A DNA stretch of 64,000 nt from Hyphomonadaceae bacterium UKL13-1 (GTDB lineage: Bacteria; Pseudomonadota; Alphaproteobacteria; Caulobacterales; Aquidulcibacteraceae). Below are positions 57,253-64,000 of this stretch, piece by piece. Each line of letters opens with the position of its first letter. Within the stretch, counting starts at the first letter, position 1. The stretch spans positions 3,107,898-3,171,897 of the forward strand of contig CP012156.1 in assembly GCA_001602435.1 (NCBI GenBank), in the 5' to 3' direction. The translations under genes and the position numbers were made by a program. The notes under the pieces were generated by a model. That model did no database searches. It saw nothing but the letters and a program-made list of their open reading frames with translations, and was not told the origin of the DNA.

Positions 57253-57334
57253 TGGGCCTTAGCCTTTGGGTGTTGCGGGGCGAATTGACGCTGCCGATCT
57301 GGTCCTATTTTGGTGCAGCCTACGTTCCACCAAA

Positions 57335-57400
57335 GGGACCGCGCAGCACGAGCTGCGCCTGTCAACGCGTACCGATGCGCAGCTCTTGCTGCGCGGTCCC
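57335..57400. repeat. Long hairpin F (pair of E)
   Basis: 24-base arms 57335-57358 and 57377-57400 pair at 23 of 24 positions; 18-base loop sharing 13 of 18 positions with element E when one E stem pair is counted as loop. Arms differ from E at G4/C, A11/G and T18/C with matching changes in the other arm. Confidence 0.85.
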
Positions 57401-57565
57401 CTTCAGTTTCTTCGGGACAGATTTTGGCGAGACAGAAGGATCACCAACCCCTTTCGACGTGAATAGACCCTACAAAGCCGCAGGCCCGGGTGCGGGCGAC
57501 CCGAATGAAAACGGCCACCCAAGCGGAAAGCTGGGTGGCCGCATCGTGTCTGAAATATCTGTGAC

Positions 57566-58786
57566 TTAAGCCGCAGCCGATACCCGACCCAAAGCGCACT
57601 GTTGCCACAAGTCGGACAAGGCCGTCACCAGACGCTCGATATCGGCGTCGCTATGCAAAGGCGATGGCGTAATGCGCAGTCGCTCAGTGCCGCGAGGAAC
57701 GGTCGGATAATTGATCGGCTGGATATAAATGCCAGAGCGTTCCAACAGCCAATCGCTGATCATTTTGCATTTCACAGGATCGCCCACCATCACCGGAATG
57801 ATGTGGCTGTCATTGGCCATGCAGGGAATGCCAACGGCTTCCAAACGACGGCGCACCAACGCGACGCGGTCTTGATGACGCTCACGCTCTGCCGCGCTCG
57901 CCTTCAAGTGACGGATGCTGGCGCAAGCACCGGCGGCGACAGATGGTGGCAATGCGGTTGTGAAAATGAAGCCCGAGGCAAAGCTGCGAATGAAGTCGCA
58001 GAGCGCCGTGGATGCTGCGACATAGCCGCCGAACACGCCAAAAGCTTTGCCCAATGTGCCTTCAATCACGGTCAGGCGGTCCATCAAGCCTTCCCGCTCG
58101 GCCACGCCACCGCCGCGTGGGCCGTAGAGGCCGACGCCATGGACTTCGTCCAGATAGGTCATGGCGCCATATTTTTCTGCCACATCGCAGATCGCGGCGA
58201 TTGGGGCGATATCGCCATCCATCGAATAGACCGATTCAAAGGCGACCAGCTTTGGCTGTTCTGGCGGCAGGCTGGCCAGAACACGCTCAAGGTCTTCGGT
58301 GTCATTATGCTTGAAGATACGCACTTCGGCACGGCTGTGGCGAATGCCCTCAATCATCGAGGCGTGATTGCCCTCATCGGAAACAACGACGCAATTGGGG
58401 ATTTTGCTGGCCAAGGTGCTCAAGGCCGCCCAGTTCGACACATAGCCAGACGTGAACAAAAGGGCTGCTTCCTTGCCATGCAAGTCCGCCAGCTCTTGCT
58501 CGAGCAAGATGTGATAATGATTGGTGCCCGAGATGTTGCGCGTGCCACCGGCACCGGCACCACAGCGATCAATCGCTTCATGCATCGCCGCCAAGACCTT
58601 GGGATGTTGGCCCATGCCGAGATAATCGTTCGAACACCAAACCGTCACTTCATGGACACCGCCATCGGCATGACGCGTCGCGCGCGGGAATTGACCCGCA
58701 TGACGCTCAAGGTCTGCAAAAACGCGATAGCGACCTTCGGCCCGAAGTGCGTCCAGTTGGCTGTTGAAATAGGCTTGGTAGTCCAT
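57566..58786 (-). CDS. hemA: 5-aminolevulinate synthase (ALAS)
   Basis: 406 residues. PLP enzyme joining glycine and succinyl-CoA, the alphaproteobacterial start of tetrapyrrole synthesis. The PLP lysine is K247 in [33 protein letters not shown] and the [13 protein letters not shown] segment are present. Last gene of the bchH-L-M-orf116-acsF-hemA series, 75 bases after acsF, so heme and bacteriochlorophyll supply can be tuned together. A shadow frame of 431 codons on the plus strand is not real. Confidence 0.97.
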   Translation of the reverse strand: MDYQAYFNSQLDALRAEGRYRVFADLERHAGQFPRATRHADGGVHEVTVWCSNDYLGMGQHPKVLAAMHEAIDRCGAGAGGTRNISGTNHYHILLEQELADLHGKEAALLFTSGYVSNWAALSTLASKIPNCVVVSDEGNHASMIEGIRHSRAEVRIFKHNDTEDLERVLASLPPEQPKLVAFESVYSMDGDIAPIAAICDVAEKYGAMTYLDEVHGVGLYGPRGGGVAEREGLMDRLTVIEGTLGKAFGVFGGYVAASTALCDFIRSFASGFIFTTALPPSVAAGACASIRHLKASAAERERHQDRVALVRRRLEAVGIPCMANDSHIIPVMVGDPVKCKMISDWLLERSGIYIQPINYPTVPRGTERLRITPSPLHSDADIERLVTALSDLWQQCALGRVSAAA

Positions 58787-58861
58787 GTTATTTCCCCTCC
58801 CGACAGCCTGGCGGTGCTTTCACCACCACCAAGCCGTTTTGTTATCTGTTTGGCAAGCGAC

Positions 58862-59926
58862 TTACCAAACGGGTTGCAGCCGAACGTTGCTGGGTAGCTC
58901 ATTCGAAAGTGTTGGTAGCAGATAGAGACTGACGAAGGTTGCAGCGACTTGCGCGCTCCACCCCAGTCGTTTTAGGCCGTTCATGATGCCGCCTTCTGCT
59001 TTGGCAGCCTCAATCTTGTCTGACAGAATGCGCAGGCGCTCAAAGCCCGCGCGGAATGTTGGATTGTCGGTGTCCAGCATGACTGGGAAGACCTGCTTGG
59101 AGATCTCGGTCGTCAGCGAAAACACCTGATAATCATAATCGGTTGGGTTGACCCCCAAGGCCTTGTGGAAGGCCGGACGGGCGTGGTCGCGCACATACAT
59201 GGTGGCATAGACCGACAAGAGGAAGAAGCGGATCCAGAGCTTATTGGCACCCTGCAACAAAGTCGGGTCAGCGCGCATGATCAAAGCAAAGGCTTCGCCA
59301 TGGCTGAACTCATCATTGCACCATTCCTTGAACCAGTTAAAAATCGGATGGAATTTGTGCTCTGGATTGCGCTCTAATTGCCGGAAGATGGTGATGTAGC
59401 GCGCATAGCCAATCTTCTCCGACAGATAGACTGCATAGAAGATAAATTTCGGCTTGAAGAAGGTATATTTCTTGGTCTTGGTCAAAAAGCCCAAGTCCAC
59501 GCCAATGCCAAAATCCTTCAGACTTTCATTGATAAAGCCTGCATGGCGCGATTCATCGCGGGCCATATATTTGAACAGCGCCTTGATGTCTGGATTAGAC
59601 ACACGCTTGACGATCTCGGCATAGAGCACACAGCCCGAGAATTCAGACGTGATCGAGCTGACCAAAAAGTCCACAAACTCGCGGCGTAATTCAGGGTCGA
59701 GATCGTCGAGGCGATTGTCGAACGCGGCGTCGCGCTTAAAGTGACCCCGGCGCGGATCGGCCGCCATAGCCGACAGCATTTGGTCCCATTCTTCGCGAAC
59801 CAAGGATACGTCGATCTTGTCCATCGCCGCATAATCGGTGGTGTAGAAGCGCGGGCTCAGGATCGTGTCGGTCTTGGCCAGTTGGGTGGTGTCGAGATAG
59901 GAATCGTCAAAAGCGGCTGCGGTCAT
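58862..59926 (-). CDS. acsF: Mg-protoporphyrin IX monomethyl ester (oxidative) cyclase AcsF
   Basis: 354 residues. Oxygen-dependent di-iron enzyme that forms ring E of chlorophylls. Diiron ligands are in the helices with [11 protein letters not shown] and [12 protein letters not shown], together with the earlier [11 protein letters not shown] segment. Its presence means bacteriochlorophyll can be made under aerobic conditions. ATG overlaps the stop of the 116-residue gene (59923-59926). Confidence 0.97.
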   Translation of the reverse strand: MTAAAFDDSYLDTTQLAKTDTILSPRFYTTDYAAMDKIDVSLVREEWDQMLSAMAADPRRGHFKRDAAFDNRLDDLDPELRREFVDFLVSSITSEFSGCVLYAEIVKRVSNPDIKALFKYMARDESRHAGFINESLKDFGIGVDLGFLTKTKKYTFFKPKFIFYAVYLSEKIGYARYITIFRQLERNPEHKFHPIFNWFKEWCNDEFSHGEAFALIMRADPTLLQGANKLWIRFFLLSVYATMYVRDHARPAFHKALGVNPTDYDYQVFSLTTEISKQVFPVMLDTDNPTFRAGFERLRILSDKIEAAKAEGGIMNGLKRLGWSAQVAATFVSLYLLPTLSNELPSNVRLQPVW

Positions 59927-60273
59927 GGCAGTTTCCCCGGTGTGAAGCTGACTTCATAGAGCTCGAAAAGCTCAAAATAAGAGGCGACTTTGATCCAAAG
60001 TCTTTCAAGGGCTGTCGCACGGATAATCTTGACACCCCGATGGAGCGTGCAGGATTCGCCAAACGACAGCCGGATCGGGGGTCCTTGGACTATCATCTTG
60101 TCGCCCGGTCCGAGGATGGAGTCATCGTCCAGAGAGACATGGGCATGGAGGCTATTCTCATCGTGCTGAATCTCAATGGTACAAGTTGTCACATGCGTGG
60201 CGCGCTTGAGCACATCTGGCCATTGCAAGGTCCAGAATTCAGGTTGTTGGTGAAAGAGATAGGAATTGCTCAT
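59923..60273 (-). CDS. Small unknown soluble protein between bchM and acsF (116 aa)
   Basis: 116 residues, no membrane helix or signal. Rich in beta-strand pattern ([31 protein letters not shown], then an aromatic end [14 protein letters not shown]). Coupled by ATGA overlaps to both neighbours: start with bchM (60270-60273) and stop with acsF. Such tight coupling argues for a role in the same pathway step, for example as a partner of AcsF or BchM. I cannot name its family; it does not look like LhaA, PuhA, PuhB, PuhC or PuhE. Confidence 0.65.
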   Translation of the reverse strand: MSNSYLFHQQPEFWTLQWPDVLKRATHVTTCTIEIQHDENSLHAHVSLDDDSILGPGDKMIVQGPPIRLSFGESCTLHRGVKIIRATALERLWIKVASYFELFELYEVSFTPGKLP

Positions 60274-60971
60274 GACCGGACCAGCTCCATCGCTTGCGAA
60301 GTGTAAAAGCCGCTGACGACACGCGTTGTGCGACCGATTGTCCAGCCTACCATACGCGGGTCAGAAGCCACCGCCTTGCGTAAGAACGCCTCGCTGACAG
60401 GCTCAATCGCCGGAGCGCGATCAGAGCGCGGGAATAAAAGCCCCACGGTGTGCATGAGGGTCAGAAGCGGGGTCTTGGGCGCAAAGGTAAAGACGATCGA
60501 GCCACGGCATCTGGCCGCCAAGGACGATAGGGCCGTCATGATTTCATCGCGCGGGTAATGGATCAAGGAATCCATTGAAACGATATGATCATAGGTGCCA
60601 TGGGCTGGGTCGAGCATATCGCCGACGCGGAACTCAATCGTGCCAGGAGCGGGATCGATAGGAGCGCGCTCACCCGCCACCGAGACGAGGCTGGCGGCGA
60701 CATCTACAGCTACCACGTTCGCCCCGCGATGGGCCGCGATAACGGCCAAAGCACCGGTGCCGCACCCTGCATCTAAGATGCGCTTGCCGGCCAGGGAGTC
60801 GGGCAGCCAAGACACCAAAATCTCCCGCATTTGATCGCGACCAGCCCGCACGGTTGCGCGGATTTTGCTGACAGGTGCCGTTGAGGTCAGCTGTGCCCAC
60901 GTGTCCGACGCCGTGCGATCAAAATAGGTCTCAAGGCGTTGGCGGCGCTCAACATAGGTGGTGGTCAACAT
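60270..60971 (-). CDS. bchM: Mg-protoporphyrin IX O-methyltransferase BchM
   Basis: 233 residues from the ATG 60971, with GGGAGC ahead; a TTG at 60977 would add two residues. SAM methyltransferase producing Mg-protoporphyrin monomethyl ester, the AcsF substrate. Motif I is ILDAGCGTGALAVIAAHRGA, with FRVGDML later. Lies 15 bases after bchL and before the 116-residue gene. Confidence 0.95.
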   Translation of the reverse strand: MLTTTYVERRQRLETYFDRTASDTWAQLTSTAPVSKIRATVRAGRDQMREILVSWLPDSLAGKRILDAGCGTGALAVIAAHRGANVVAVDVAASLVSVAGERAPIDPAPGTIEFRVGDMLDPAHGTYDHIVSMDSLIHYPRDEIMTALSSLAARCRGSIVFTFAPKTPLLTLMHTVGLLFPRSDRAPAIEPVSEAFLRKAVASDPRMVGWTIGRTTRVVSGFYTSQAMELVRS

Positions 60972-60986
60972 GTCCAAAGCTCCCGA

Positions 60987-64000
<3,014 letters not shown>

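Larger units (their letters stand above)
56184..57565. other. Non-coding hairpin array between convergent genes
   Basis: 1,382 bases between the stops of DUF3422 and hemA without a believable ORF. It carries at least eight inverted-repeat elements, listed separately. Most are larger than needed for termination. Sequence such as GACAGAAGGATCACCAA appears twice (56489-56505 and about 57429-57445), so part of it has been duplicated. It joins the two halves of the photosynthesis cluster. Confidence 0.8.

Noticed and set aside
57602-58897. 431-codon open frame on the plus strand
   Set aside because: Antisense to hemA, whose protein is unmistakable; no ribosome site or family resemblance.

Overview
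The window comes from an aerobic anoxygenic phototrophic alphaproteobacterium. It holds much of a photosynthesis gene cluster: type-2 reaction centre genes pufL and pufM, LH1 genes pufA and pufB, chlorophyllide a reductase bchXYZ, bchC, bchO, bchH, bchL, bchM, and the spheroidene/spirilloxanthin-type carotenoid genes crtB, crtC, crtD, crtE, crtF and crtI. The oxygen-dependent cyclase acsF, an ALAS-type hemA, a PstS of the alphaproteobacterial lipoprotein type, a large TonB-dependent receptor and a Flp/Tad pilin all fit this placement. A relative of Caulobacterales or Hyphomonadaceae is my best guess, but it is inference.

Layout. 1-2259: a PhyH-family dioxygenase (cut by the left edge) behind a GH13 alpha-glucosidase. 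2625-6733: two tandem TadG-like proteins and an unrecognised 372-residue protein. 6743-22251: mostly housekeeping genes: malic enzyme, mutS, a PstS-type lipoprotein with a Pho box, DUF2891, a phosphodiester-glycosidase-like lipoprotein, an Lrp regulator divergent from alanine dehydrogenase, an LhgO-like oxidoreductase, msrA, a DUF2156 protein, a VOC protein, a siroheme-synthase-like protein and a VIT1-type transporter. 22541-25780: a TonB-dependent receptor with a clear terminator, then a 56-residue Flp pilin that starts at TTG. 25998-33029: an accessory island with a SLOG-like four-TM protein, two paralogous secreted trypsins, an alanine-rich lipoprotein and a TIR-TolB-TPR membrane protein.

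33152-64000: the photosynthesis cluster. On the minus strand, crtE-crtF, bchC-X-Y-Z, pufB-A-L-M and dxs form the classic superoperon. Tandem PpsR/CrtJ-type sites with the textbook 8-bp gap lie in front of bchC and between crtE and crtC. The carotenoid block also carries genes I cannot assign to the standard pathway: a cytochrome P450, an ATP-grasp ligase translationally coupled to it, a 63-residue membrane protein coupled to crtB, and a multi-TM protein coupled to crtD. A PpsR-like site lies between the P450 and crtD arms, so these genes probably share pigment regulation. The right part is a tight bchH-bchL-bchM-orf116-acsF-hemA series. A 116-residue unknown sits between bchM and acsF, where many related clusters carry lhaA and puh genes.

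Between the two convergent halves (DUF3422 and hemA) is a 1.4-kb non-coding stretch packed with hairpins. Two of these, 0.8 kb apart, have the same architecture and differ by compensatory base-pair changes. No rRNA, tRNA, CRISPR array or transposase was recognised.
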